Source: Chaunax sp. Z400
Taxonomy: Eukaryota > Chordata > Actinopteri > Lophiiformes > Chaunacidae
Direction of reading: 5' to 3'
Length of the DNA: 64,000 nucleotides
NCBI GenBank assembly: GCA_037577475.1
Contig: CM075194.1
Location: 27,691,326 to 27,755,325, forward strand
Shown here: piece after piece, positions 39,081-45,469 of the stretch
How the letters are laid out: each line of letters starts with the position of its first letter
Position numbering within the stretch: position 1 is the stretch's first letter
The notes under the pieces: model-generated
Databases searched by the model: none
What the model saw: the letters and a program-made list of their open reading frames with translations, nothing else
What the model was told of the DNA's origin: nothing
Made by a program: the position numbers and the translations under genes

Positions 39081-40457
39081 CATACACATACAACCTTAAC
39101 CAAAGTGGATCCGAGTCCACCTCCCTACCAAACACCTCCCTGTTTTCTGTGTGGTCCTCCTAAATCTATAACTAGATCCAAAACCCAGCAGAAAAATACA
39201 ATGTGAGGCGCTGCCTTCCAAAGACTCACATGAGTGTTTTCTGATTTGGTCTCCTATCAGCAGGACTGCATTGTTTGTCAGATCCTCCAAAGGCAAACAT
39301 GACTGTGACAACATAAAATCTATTAAAACAAACTACTGCCTTGTAGTTATAGATGAAGGAGCTCTTTGCACTGATATAACTGCACTTCATTCACCAGTTG
39401 AGATAGAGCTCATAATTTTAAAAGCTTCATTTAACCTTTTCTTTAAAACTGCTAAATTAATCCATACATTGATCAATAATCTGGTTTCTAGGGATTACTG
39501 CACTGTTACTTGCTTATCAACAAGATCCTCGGTGAAGCCAAATGAATCCACCTGTGACCACACCTCATTTATAGTGTACACAAAGTTCACATTTTAATAC
39601 TAAGGTGTGAAGACAGTCCCGTTTCAGACAGACACCACAGATACCAGTTTGATCCCACAGACACCACAGATACCAGTTTGATCCCACAGACACCACAGAT
39701 ACCAGTTTGATCGCACAGACATCACAGATACCAGTTTGATCCCACAGACACCACAGATACCAGTTTGATCCCACAGATACCAGTTTGATCCCACAGACAC
39801 CACAGATACCAGTTTGATCCCACAGACACCACAGATACCAGTTTGATCCCACAGACAACACAGATACCAGTTTGATCCCACAGACACCACAGATACCAGT
39901 TTGATCGCACAGACATCACAGATACCAGTTTGATCCCACAGACACCACAGATACCAGTTTGATCCCACAGACAACACAGATACCAGTTTGATCCCACAGA
40001 CAACACAGATACCAGTTTGATCCCACAGATACCAGTTTGATCCCACAGACACCACAGATACCAGTTTGATCCCACAGACAACACAGATACCAGTTTGATC
40101 CCACAGACACCACAGATACCAGTTTGATCCCACAGACACCACAGATACCAGTTTGATGCTACAGAAAATCATTCTAAATAATATGACAGGTGATCTTAAA
40201 GCATCCTGAAGCCATCAGTCCAATGCTCACAGCAGTTACTGTCATAAGTAAAGTCCTCTGATGTCATGAAGCCACTTCAATGAAACCTACTGACTGAATA
40301 ACTCCACGCCCCGGTGTACGTACTTCCGTCTATCTTTAACTTACGTGCCATGTTTTTGGGTCTCCACGGTACCCGTCCATCTTCGCACCCGGTGGCCATG
40401 CCTACGGCATTCTCCGGTAACGACCAGGCATAGAAGTAAAATCAGCGGTTTGGTCAT
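1475..40457 (-). CDS. gabrr2: GABA-A receptor subunit rho-2, 5' part of gene (five exons)
   Basis: Split gene for a Cys-loop ligand-gated chloride channel subunit of the GABA rho (GABA-C) type, which forms pentamers at the plasma membrane, classically in retina. Coding exons are 40345-40457, 37886-37992, 20358-20425, 16486-16709 and 1475-1557. All introns have GT..AG ends, and phases 2,1,0,2,1 join without a shift into residues 1-198. Seen: a signal peptide, the linker RPAFGG-PAIPVGVDV, beta-strand motif TLYLRHYW, loop A VPDVFFVHSK, loop E LRVFPDGHVLYSLR and a 13-residue Cys-loop. Rho-2 is preferred over rho-1/rho-3 because of RRWTG near the N-terminus, MRPAFGG, VPDVFFVHSKRSF, NIMLRVFPDGH and FPLDSQTCSLELES (family knowledge). 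The family is about 465-490 residues long, so loops B and C, TM1-TM4 and the intracellular loop are missing here and expected beyond position 1. I cannot tell which teleost duplicate (a or b) this is. Confidence 0.93.
1983..2014. repeat. (ATT)n microsatellite
   Basis: About ten perfect ATT triplets followed by decayed copies to about 2050. Confidence 0.9.
2723..2764. repeat. (CA)n microsatellite
   Basis: CA dinucleotide run of about 20 units with one interrupting G. A second (CA)n run lies at 3158-3183. Confidence 0.9.
3711..15069. repeat. 38-bp minisatellite, about 300 copies, with higher-order structure
   Basis: Tandem array of about 11.36 kb. Each unit contains CTACAGAATCCTGTCTG, then TTTTTAATACAG, then TGATGTCCA (38 bp). 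Variant units are clear: 37-bp units ending GATGTCA; units with GTGAGGTCC; units with TTTGTAATGCGG followed by ACAGCATCC; units with GATGCACAC; units with TCCGCTACAG; units with CTACGGAATCC; and shortened units reading CTGTCTGTTTAATGTAG. GATGCACAC units occur near 4725, 5826, 6661, 7868, 8968, 9803, 10825, 11659, 12755, 13780 and 14652. Offsets of about 3142 bp and about 1857 bp recur among them, so blocks of dozens of units were copied together. No coding capacity is expected; the units carry stops and are not a multiple of three. The array lies wholly within gabrr2 intron 4. Confidence 0.98.
15070..15560 (-). pseudogene. Tc1-like transposon relic, transposase N-terminal part
   Basis: On the minus strand an open stretch from 15290 to 15096 starts MGRSSSICERLHWKIVQQF and continues KNNVCQRKITKNLRISSSTV, which matches the N-terminal helix-turn-helix (paired-like) DNA-binding domain of fish Tc1/mariner transposases. 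The frame then degenerates, and the catalytic DDE part is missing. The outer sequence on the 5' side of the frame ends near 15560 with AAAAAGTTGGGACGTTG read on the minus strand, resembling the terminal repeat of an abundant fish Tc1-related family. The other side stops exactly where the 38-bp array begins. Confidence 0.7.
15643..15730. repeat. (TG)n then (TA)-rich microsatellite
   Basis: About 14 TG dinucleotides followed by TATATA/CATATA-rich sequence. Apparent small ORFs here (Cys/Val or Tyr/Ile repeats) are only microsatellite translations. Confidence 0.9.
16062..16296 (-). repeat. dispersed fish repeat, copy 1 of 3
   Basis: Read on the minus strand it begins TAAAGGAACGGTTCACCCAA and continues with TGGAGTTCCACAGTAAAACA, TTCTCCTGAACACCTGAAGA and AATGACTCCATA. 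The same ordered blocks recur on the plus strand at 23745-24190 and partly at 19333-19790. It is a high-copy, non-coding dispersed element. Its class is not certain. Confidence 0.65.
16486..16709 (-). CDS. gabrr2: gabrr2 coding exon 4 (ligand-binding loops D, A, E)
   Basis: 224-nt exon, 74 codons plus two bases. The acceptor TTGATTCCACCAG ends at 16710. The reading begins DFTMTLYLRHYWKDERL (loop D region; the Arg of YLRHY corresponds to the rho Arg known to contact the GABA carboxylate), continues through KSMTFDGRLVKKIWVPD and FFVHSKRSFIHDTTTDN (loop A region), and ends LRVFPDGHVLYSL plus AG, the loop E strand. All residues align with rho-2 without gap or stop. The donor reads GAG then GTCTGT, weaker than the other donors because +3 and +4 are C and T. 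The open frame runs on into the intron, but the family pattern and the match to exon 5 fix the boundary here. Confidence 0.96.
17065..17205 (-). mobile_element. LINE/SINE 3'-end fragment, minus orientation
   Basis: The plus strand reads GAGATACTGTATTCATCCCA then CAGGGGGAAATTC, like the LINE tail at 24230-24245, followed by GGAGCAGACTGGGGTTCAGT and TGCTCAAGGATACTTCAAC. The latter blocks are also present in the SINE at 51420-51480. It is a short composite retroposon remnant. Confidence 0.6.
18198..18300 (+). mobile_element. retroposon 3' tail, plus orientation
   Basis: The sequence TGCTGCTGCCTTCTTGGCCA, then GGTCACCCTTGTAAAAGAGA, ends CCTGGTTAAATAAAGGTTAA and an A-rich tail. This is the 3' end of an abundant fish non-LTR element. 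The same tail occurs inverted at 19985-20060. Confidence 0.7.
19333..19790 (+). repeat. dispersed fish repeat, copy 2 of 3 (rearranged)
   Basis: Begins AAAGCAACAGTTCACCTAAA, contains CCCTCATGCTGATAGAAAGT and a CTAAAAGCACTAGCG block, and ends near TCAGTTTGTGATGTCAGAGC. It corresponds to the family at 16062-16296 and 23745-24190 but has lost internal segments. Confidence 0.5.
19985..20060 (-). mobile_element. retroposon 3' tail, minus orientation
   Basis: TTTAACCTTTATTCAACCAG near the start and CCCTGGCCAAGAAGGCAGCA near the end are the reverse complement of the tail at 18198-18300, so this is a second, oppositely oriented insertion of the same family. Confidence 0.7.
20119..20292. mobile_element. 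short inverted-repeat element with GTTTACAC ends, copy 1
   Basis: Left end GCCTGTTTACACAACAGCGG; right end, reverse complemented, GGGGCCGTTTACACGACAAC. It belongs to the same family as 30384-30662 and 41741-42081. The left end looks slightly truncated. It is non-coding, and the superfamily is not assigned. Confidence 0.65.
20358..20425 (-). CDS. gabrr2: gabrr2 coding exon 3 (first beta strand)
   Basis: 68-nt exon. The acceptor is TTCTGTTTGCAG (ending at 20426); the donor GTGAGG starts at 20357. Two bases complete a Gly codon, then 22 codons encode PAIPVGVDVQVESLDSISEV-DM, ending in phase 0. This block is nearly invariant in rho subunits and forms the N-terminal beta strands of the ligand-binding domain. 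The 68-nt size equals that of the corresponding small exon in GABA-A receptor genes. It lies about 3.6 kb upstream (gene sense) of exon 4. Confidence 0.95.
21746..21797 (-). mobile_element. LINE 3' tail with (GATAA)n, minus orientation
   Basis: Four GATAA-type units followed by TATCCCTTTATTAGTCCCAC and AGTGGGGAAATTTAC. Read on the minus strand this is the 3' end of a non-LTR element with a (TTATC)n tail, like the better-preserved LINE ending at 24197. Confidence 0.65.
22274..22358. repeat. 33-bp direct duplication with internal inverted repeat
   Basis: A block starting GATCCACTGGTGGATCCAGA and ending CATGACCATA occurs twice, at about 22274 and 22326. Each copy begins with GATCCAC-TG-GTGGATC, a 7-bp inverted repeat. 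The surroundings (about 22190-22400, with GACCATAGGTGAGGGTTGGA) resemble a common fish dispersed repeat that I cannot name. Confidence 0.6.
23745..24190 (+). repeat. dispersed fish repeat, copy 3 of 3 (longest)
   Basis: Begins TTAAAGGAATATTTCACCCA, followed by TTTCTGGAGCTTCACAGTGA, CCCAAACACCTGAAGAAGAT and AAATGACTCCATAAGGGTTG. It shares ordered blocks with the minus-strand copy at 16062-16296. It directly abuts the 3' end of the LINE at 24197. It is non-coding. Confidence 0.65.
24197..25641 (-). mobile_element. 5'-truncated L2-like LINE with broken reverse transcriptase
   Basis: Minus-strand frames together cover the reverse transcriptase of a non-LTR retrotransposon. 25641-25405 carries LNDYRPVVLT, LERLVLDHLKP and LDPLQFAYQ; 25408-24887 carries FFGFSSAFNNI, GAPQGTVLAPFLFAMYTPDF and YSDDS at the catalytic site (usual form Y/F-A-D-D); 24959-24732 and 24735-24457 carry the C-terminal KRGLSYFLRKLRSFNV and ERHLKSFLPTAVKLFN segments. 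At least two frame changes break it. The 3' end has GAATTTCCCCCTGCGTGATG on the minus strand and a (TTATC)n tail at 24197-24215. The endonuclease and first ORF are absent. L2/CR1-type affiliation is inferred from these motifs. Confidence 0.88.
26310..26774 (-). mobile_element. LINE 3' fragment
   Basis: The minus-strand frame 26774-26508 ends with FVPSGHRFAVPNSRTRRYRN followed by SFVPAAIIEWNK, the usual C-terminus of fish LINE reverse transcriptases. The 3' untranslated part runs to AATAAAGCAGCCTGAACCTG on the minus strand near 26320-26340, with an AACCTG-like terminal repeat. It is a separate family from the element at 24197-25641. Confidence 0.7.
26930..27610 (+). pseudogene. decayed hAT transposase with BED-type finger (ZBED-like)
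   Basis: Scattered plus-strand frames match domesticated-like hAT transposases. LANESLKPSKL and KHPAEANKSIDFF (about 26965-27070) fit the end of a BED finger. LASYHIAHAKKPHTIGADLI (about 27155-27215) and ESTDLSNAAELLVYIRF (about 27275-27325) fit the N-terminal catalytic part. VCSDGAVAMTSTKSGVTALI (about 27395-27455) is the second catalytic region, and ELHQIPQEVIHRVNFIKARP (about 27515-27575) the segment after it. Frameshifts, stops and at least two internal deletions separate them, so it is dead. Such proteins are usually about 600 residues long. Confidence 0.75.
27606..27633. repeat. (CA)n microsatellite
   Basis: Fourteen CA units between the hAT relic and the 22-bp array. Confidence 0.9.
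27660..29395. repeat. 22-bp minisatellite, about 79 copies
   Basis: Units are of the form GGTTTTGTTATCTAGATTGT plus TT. Variants include GGTCGGTT, GTCTAGTTTTTT, CTCGATTG and ATCTTGATATCTATATTG. The stretch starting GTCAGTTGGTTTTGTTATCT at about 28002 is repeated almost exactly from about 28692, a segmental duplication with an offset of about 690 bp. The plus strand is nearly free of C except in TATCTAG; it is strongly T/G rich. The array lies in gabrr2 intron 2. Confidence 0.95.
29448..29496. repeat. perfect 16-bp inverted repeat (hairpin)
   Basis: Arms ATTTCCTTTTTGGCTA (29448-29463) and TAGCCAAAAAGGAAAT (29481-29496) are perfectly complementary around a 17-nt loop. It sits about 50 bp beyond the 22-bp array. 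It could be a fused pair of transposon ends or a transcribed hairpin; the sequence alone does not decide. Confidence 0.9.
30384..30662. mobile_element. short inverted-repeat element with GTTTACAC ends, copy 2
   Basis: Left end GGGCCCGTTTACACGAGTAC; right end, reverse complemented, GGCCCTGTTTACACAACACC. About 280 bp, flanked by TTA and TCA. The interior has AACGGAAAAC and GAAAACGCAAAG blocks and no coding capacity. It is the best-delimited copy of the family. Confidence 0.75.
31802..31831. repeat. (CT)n microsatellite
   Basis: Fifteen perfect CT units. Confidence 0.95.
32130..33600 (+). pseudogene. degenerate Ty3/gypsy retrotransposon (gag and pol relic)
   Basis: Plus strand. The frame at 32913-33167 carries WKENGDLCMCTDF, LNARTVKDAFPLPH and a damaged motif corresponding to the first catalytic block of gypsy reverse transcriptases. 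Further on, STDASSDG near 33245-33270 and FASKILTKTL near 33325-33355 match the start of the retroelement RNase H domain. Upstream, 32270-32400 has MLPKTHKSPTDYWVNKAADV and 32460-32520 has WPSKPAAEH, resembling fish gypsy gag. The second catalytic block of the reverse transcriptase is missing, and several stops and shifts are present. No integrase or terminal repeats were recognised. It is an old, inactive copy in gabrr2 intron 2, opposite to the gene. Confidence 0.72.
32730..32749. repeat. 20-bp perfect palindrome
   Basis: TCTAGACTCTAGAGTCTAGA is its own reverse complement over 20 bp. It is followed by another partial GAGTCTA copy and lies inside the gypsy relic. Confidence 0.9.
35153..35294. 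repeat. 25-bp tandem repeat, 5-6 copies
   Basis: Units start AATATGATAACAGTGAGTAT plus ATTTT, alternating with AATGTGATAACTAAGAGTAT versions. AT-rich, in gabrr2 intron 2. Confidence 0.85.
37886..37992 (-). CDS. gabrr2: gabrr2 coding exon 2
   Basis: 107-nt exon bounded by a pyrimidine-rich acceptor (TCTTCCTCCAG, ending at 37993) and donor GTAAGAG at 37885. One base completes the Thr codon begun in exon 1; 35 codons follow, then one base (phase 1). It encodes the variable N-terminal extension, with PPDVTKSRK and then LLKVDDHDFTMRPAFG. The second part matches the conserved rho-family segment leading into the first beta strand of the extracellular domain. This motif, with the exact phase match to both neighbours, makes the exon secure although it is short. 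Confidence 0.93.
38993..39076. repeat. (TA)42 microsatellite
   Basis: Eighty-four bases of uninterrupted TA. The Tyr-Ile repeat ORFs on both strands here are artefacts of it. Confidence 0.97.
39625..40158. repeat. 29-bp minisatellite, 19 copies
   Basis: Unit CAGATACCAGTTTGATCCCA plus CAGACACCA. Nineteen copies of ACCAGTTTGAT are countable. Some units are 20 bp because the nine-base CAGACACCA part is missing (near 39775 and 40025); others read CAGACAACA or GATCGCACAGACAT. It lies in gabrr2 intron 1, ending about 190 bp before the exon 1 donor. The long minus-strand open frame over it results from 29-bp units without stops cycling through all frames. Confidence 0.96.
40345..40457 (-). CDS. gabrr2: gabrr2 coding exon 1: start codon and signal peptide
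   Basis: The 113-nt coding part opens with ATG at 40457 and encodes residues 1-37 plus two bases of codon 38 (phase 2). The first residues, MTKPLILLLCLVVTGEC, form a typical signal peptide: one early lysine and a hydrophobic core of leucines and valines, with cleavage likely just after the Gly-Glu-Cys. A basic stretch RRHGHRVRRWTG follows, like the start of mature rho-2 subunits. The exon ends in GGCAC followed by donor GTAAGT at 40344-40339, close to consensus. This ATG is chosen because it gives the signal peptide and joins exon 2 in frame. The 5' untranslated part is not delimited. Confidence 0.9.
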
Positions 40458-40549
40458 ACAAGGCATCGTGTCGCTGCAAATCCACAGGTGTGTCCCTTAA
40501 AAGCTCCTGTCAGTCGGTTCATTCCAGCAGGACTCAGGATGCAGCGCAT
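40454..40549 (-). promoter_or_regulatory. candidate upstream ORF overlapping the gabrr2 start codon
   Basis: On the gene strand, ACCATGC at 40549 opens a 31-codon frame (MRCILSPAG.., with a second in-frame ATG at codon 10) that ends in TGA at 40456-40454. The stop overlaps the gabrr2 start as ATGA. If the transcript begins upstream of 40549 this would limit initiation at the main start. The transcription start is unknown, and a TTTTAA near 40500 could be a TATA-like element that would place the start downstream of this ATG. Confidence 0.4.
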
Positions 40550-40653
40550 GGTTCTCAGCAGAGGACGGTCCTCAGTCCATCATCATCCTCCCTCACGAGG
40601 CTGCAGGAGAGAAACGTGTGTGTGATCCGACACTGTCTGCACTTATCCTCACG

Positions 40654-40881
40654 AGAGAGGGAGGGGGAGGAAGACAGACGGAGACAGAGGGAGGAGAGAG
40701 AGAAAGGGAGAGAGAAGAGAGAGAAGGATACGGAAAGAGAGGGAGGAGAGAGAGAGGGAGGGAGAGAGGAAAGAGAGGGAGGAGAGAGAGAGAGATGGAA
40801 AGAGAGGGAGGGAGAGAGAGGAGAGAGAAAGGGAGGAGAGAGGGAAGAGAGGGATGGAGAGAGAGAGAGAGGGAGGAGAGG
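40654..40881. repeat. purine-rich (GA/GGGA)n tract upstream of gabrr2
   Basis: About 228 bp almost entirely of G and A on the plus strand (C/T on the gene strand), starting about 200 bp upstream of the start codon. Mirror-like GAGAGGGAGGGAGAG blocks could form triplex DNA, and GAGA elements are common in promoters; both are inferences. The Arg/Glu-rich ORFs over it on the plus strand and the Ser/Leu-rich ones on the minus strand are artefacts. Confidence 0.9.
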
Positions 40882-41740
40882 CTGAACATCTGTAGCCTAC
40901 ATGCTCTGAAGAGGGGTGGGGGGGCACACACACACTAACACAGGGATTATTTGCAGCCTGGTGTGACACAACAGCAGAGGCAGATGATTGGTCCTTGTTG
41001 TAAATACAAACCTCATCACAGGAACAGTTTCACAGGTTAAACTCCACCCCCATTTTCACTTAGTGCAAGGCTGGAGCCTGCATGTCACCAGTTCCAAACC
41101 AGTACTGGGACCAATTCCCACATGAAGTTTATGATGGCTGTGGTTGGTTTGGTTCCCAGCTCCTCTGTGTTGAAGTGTCCAATCACATGAGCCCTGGCCA
41201 TGTGGTCACCAACTGCATGAATCTGCGCTCGACTGTCTGACATTACCTCGCACTATTCACCACTGTCATGATGAAGTCACGCTGCCCTGTGTCCTAACAG
41301 CAGAACATGTATGACATCATCTGATGTATGACATCATCTGCGGTTCAGAAGACGTTTTCTTGCCGTCAGGGAGAGGTCCTGTTTTCACTTCCAAACATCT
41401 TTCACATCGTGGCTCCACTATGCTTGTATACAGAGGATATTAGCAGCCCTCAGTCCCTACATCCACACCAGGACACTGCGGTTAATCATAAAACTTCATT
41501 GTGATCAGTACCACATGGGTTCAAGGTGGGTGATTAATATTTTAGTATATTCCTGATGTTACCTGCAGCGATCAGAAGAAATGATGAATCTCTGCATCCC
41601 GAGATGCTGGAGGCAATTCTTCAGAAGGACTGCAGCTTTGACTGGACAGGATGGTGTTGAACTGCTGCAGCATTAGTGCCTGCCTGATCAGTGCAGGGTC
41701 GTCAGTAGCGAGATCTGAGTATGTTTGCTCCTTCCTCTTC
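40882..41740. other. upstream flank of gabrr2
   Basis: No exon or mobile element recognised. One small direct duplication, ATGTATGACATCATCTG-like, lies at about 41308-41342. Confidence 0.6.
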
Positions 41741-42081
41741 GGGGCCGTTCACGCGACAACCGTTTCACCCATAAACAGAAACCCTTTGTTGAGTTTTCAC
41801 CGTCCGTTTACATGAGAACGATGTTTAAAGGGACTGAAAATGCAAACTGTTGGAAACGGGCTTCAGATTGGAAACGTTTGAAAATGCCACCATACCGTCG
41901 CTCAAACAGTCAAAACACAAATCCTCTAAAAACAATGACATCATAGCCCCGCTTCACACCTATTACGGCCCCTACCTGCTTTATTGGCGTACGGAGACAG
42001 AACACTATGGACAGAACAAAAACAAAAAAACGTCAGACTGTCTGGTACTGTTTATACTGCAGACGTTGTGTAAATGGGCCC
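41741..42081. mobile_element. short inverted-repeat element with GTTTACAC ends, copy 3
   Basis: Left end GGGGCCGTTCACGCGACAAC; right end, reverse complemented, GGGCCCATTTACACAACGTC. About 341 bp. The interior has AAACGTTTGAAAATGCCACC and CCGTTTACATGAGAACG, a nested copy of the end motif. Same family as 20119-20292 and 30384-30662. Confidence 0.72.
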
Positions 42082-43802
42082 TGAGATGCAGCTTCTACTC
42101 TCGTCTCCCATGGGAAAGTTAGGTTGATGTGGAACACAGTCTTGGCAGTGTGCTGGACCACATCATTATGTCGGTTGGAGGCTTGTGTTGGTGGTCTGAC
42201 TTTGGTTCTGGAGCTTCCAGCCAAAATTGACCCTTCTTCAGTCTGAAGAGAACTATCCTCGGTGGTGCTTTGGGCATGGCGCTGGTGTCACGCCCACATC
42301 CTCTAATGAACTGGATGTAGTGGCTCACTGGTGGAGGATCACTTCTGCTCATGCCCTGTCTGTGTATCTCCAGCACCTCAGCCGAACCACTTCAGGAACT
42401 TGCTGTGCGACAACCGGTAGTGTCCTGGGAATGTAATCTTGCAGCCTGACCAAACATGCTGGAGGCTTGTATTTGGACGACTGTTGAAGGAGCAGCATTC
42501 TTCCTGGCCAAACTACTGTTGCAGATCCAGTGGGCCCCCCTGCTCTCCCTGTGCTGCGGATGTGGTCTTACTGCTCCATTCTTGCCCCCTTAAACACCAC
42601 CAGATCCTTCCTCTCTTTTGTGCTGTCCTTTTCCCCAGCCAACACCTGAGCTTCCTGTCTGGAAAAATATTAATTTGGGCGTATGGCGGGTGAATGAGCA
42701 TCAGAGCCATTGAGCCACTAATCACTAATCCACACACCGGCTGAAACACAGATTGGTTGGTGAGGAATGAAGTTATTTAAATTTGATATTATACATAGAT
42801 TTCTTTCTATATCAGAGAGATTTGGGGTCAGTGAAAAAACACTCCTGAAGCCCAACGCTGGCGATGCCTCAGCTGCCTTGTAGGTGATGTAGAACATCCT
42901 CAGTGACTCACAAGTCTAGTGATGAAGACCAAACCAGTAATGAATGCATCGTAAAATAAATGTGGCATTCGCATCCTGATACATCTCATTCCATTTTCTC
43001 ATTCCACACTGCTCCTATTAAAGCTGCACTAATCACCATTTTTAAACAATGGATTAAATGACTGTGTGTAATGTGAAAGTGCTCATAGTAACAAACCCAC
43101 AGAGACTGATCTCTAGCCCTGCAGGTCTCCTCAGTTTTCCTCCTCTTTGAGTCACGGATGTTAAAAAACACAGTTTAAATATTAAATGAAATGATTAATT
43201 ATTAATAATAATTATTATTAAATGATATTTGTAACAGTTCTCCTTGTTACCACAGTGGGTTCTCTCAGTGAGACACGATGTTGATGCTTTGAACAGGTTT
43301 TTTTATTAACACAAAAATAATGAACCAAAACTTATATGCAGACTTTTCAGCCAGACATGTCCCTGCCGTCTCCAGTCTCTCACAACCTTTATCAGTTCAT
43401 GCTGTGTGTGGCCCCCTCTCCAAGTCTTCCTACTGCAATCAGAGAGAGCAATCAGTCCCAAACACCAAACAGCTGTCATCATCACATCCCTATCTCTCTA
43501 ACCCCGCTTACCTGAGCCGCATCTACACCCTCTCTCACCTGCCACTGAGCACAAAACCAAAACCCCACACCACAATATTTTTATGAGCTGTTGAAGAAGA
43601 GATGGACAAAACATTAATGGTTTTGATTTTATTCATGGCATTTGTTGTCTCTAAGAAAGCTATAGAATAATTGTGACTATTATATTGAATTAAATATGAT
43701 TGATCTCTGGAAACAGACATACTTTCTGGCTGTTGTTTGAAAGGTGAGCAGAAAAAGATTCACATTTAAACTGAGTCCAGTGGAGAAGTGTAAAATGTGG
43801 TG
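42082..43802. other. intergenic, no gene recognised
   Basis: Several short open frames on both strands at 42119-42750 have no recognisable domain and no splice context. They probably belong to an unnamed dispersed repeat. From 42750 to 43800 the sequence is AT-rich with nothing distinctive. Confidence 0.5.
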
Positions 43803-45325
43803 TCGGTGCATTTTTATATGTAGATATGTATGTAGATCATATGTAGATATGTATGTAGATCATATGTAGATATGTATGTAGATCATATGTAGATATGTAT
43901 GTAGATCATATGTAGATATGTATGTAGATCATATATAGATATGTATGTAGATATGTATGTAGATCATATGTTGATATGTATGTAGATATGTATGTAGATC
44001 ATATATATAGATATGTACAGTATGTAGATATGTATGTAGATCATATATAGATATGTATGTAGATATGTATGGAGATCATATGTAGATCTGTATATAGATC
44101 GTAGATATGTATGTAGATATGTATGGAGGTCATATGTAGATATGTATGCAGGTCATATGTAGATATGTATGTAGATCATATGTAGATACGTATGTAGATA
44201 TATATGTAGATATGTATGTAGATCCTATGTCGATCATATATCGATCATATGTCGATATGTATGTAGATCATATATAGATATGTATGTAGATCATATATAG
44301 ATATGTATGTAGATCATATGTAGATATGTATGTAGATCATATATAGATATGTATGTAGATCATATATAGATATGTATGTAGATCATATGTAGATATGTAT
44401 GTAGATCATATATAGATATGTATGTAGATCATATGTAGATATGTATGTAGATCATATATAGATATGTATGTAGATCATATATAGATATGTATGTAGATCA
44501 TATGTAGATATGTATGTAGATCATATGTAGATATGTATGTAGATCATATATAGATATGTATGTAGATCATATATAGATATGTATGTAGATCATATATAGA
44601 TATGTATGTAGATCATATGTCGATATGTATGTAGATCATATATAGATATGTATGTAGATCATATATAGATATGTATGTAGATCATATATAGATATGTATG
44701 TAGATCATATGTAGATATGTATGTAGATCATATATAGATATGTATGTAGATCATATGTAGATATGTATGTAGATCATATGTAGATATGTATGTAGATATG
44801 TATGTAGATCATATATAGATATGTATGTAGATATGTATGTAGATCATATGTTGATATGTATGTAGATATGTATGTAGATCATATATATAGATATGTACAG
44901 TATGTAGATATGTATGTAGATATGTATGGAGATCATATATAGATATGTATGTAGATATGTATGGAGATCATATGTAGATCTGTATATAGATCGTAGATAT
45001 GTATGTAGATATGTATGGAGGTCATATGTAGATATGTATGCAGGTCATATGTAGATATGTATGTAGATCATATGTAGATACGTATGTAGATATATATGTA
45101 GATATGTATGTAGATCCTATGTCGATCATATATCGATCATATGTCGATATGTATGTAGATCATATGTCGATATGTATGTGGATATGTATGTAGATATGTA
45201 TGTAGATCCTATGTCGATCATATATCGATCATATGTCGATATGTATGTAGATCATATATAGATATGTATGTGGATATGTATGTAGATATGTATGTTGATC
45301 ATATGTAGATATGTTGACCATATGT
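43803..45325. repeat. 23-bp AT-rich minisatellite, about 65 copies
   Basis: Units of GTAGATCATATGTAGATATG plus TAT, with ATATATAG, ATATGTCG and ATGTTG variants and occasional loss of the GATCAT part. Rare variant blocks recur: GATATGTACAGTATGTAG near 44012 and 44895, and TCGATCATATATCGATCATA near 44231, 45123 and 45215. This indicates an internal duplication of roughly 0.88-0.89 kb. Confidence 0.95.
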
Positions 45326-45469
45326 TGAGGGCTGAATACTGTTTGGTGATTGGAAATTATCATGCTGTACCTTTAGTTTACAAGAATTTAAAACAATTTT
45401 ATGGTCTAGCACAGATCTGAAATATGTCAGATTAATAGAGGAGCCAGTGGCATTAAAATAGTGTCATCT

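Larger units (their letters stand above)
37993..40344. other. gabrr2 intron 1 (2.35 kb)
   Basis: Intron between the signal-peptide exon and exon 2. It contains the 84-bp (TA)n run, the 29-bp array next to exon 1, and otherwise unremarkable sequence at 38000-38990 and 39080-39620. Confidence 0.85.

Noticed and set aside
39624..40172. 182-codon open frame on the minus strand with repeated Trp/Cys/Asp motifs
   Set aside because: It is the translation of the 29-bp array, lies in gabrr2 intron 1, and similar open frames exist in the other phases because the unit has no stop codon.
40490..40969. Arg/Glu-rich and Ser/Leu-rich open frames on both strands
   Set aside because: They derive from the (GA)n tract; simple sequence gives stop-free frames on both strands.
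42119..42750. Cluster of open frames of 60-90 codons on both strands
   Set aside because: They overlap on opposite strands and show no domain or exon structure. More likely an unnamed dispersed repeat.
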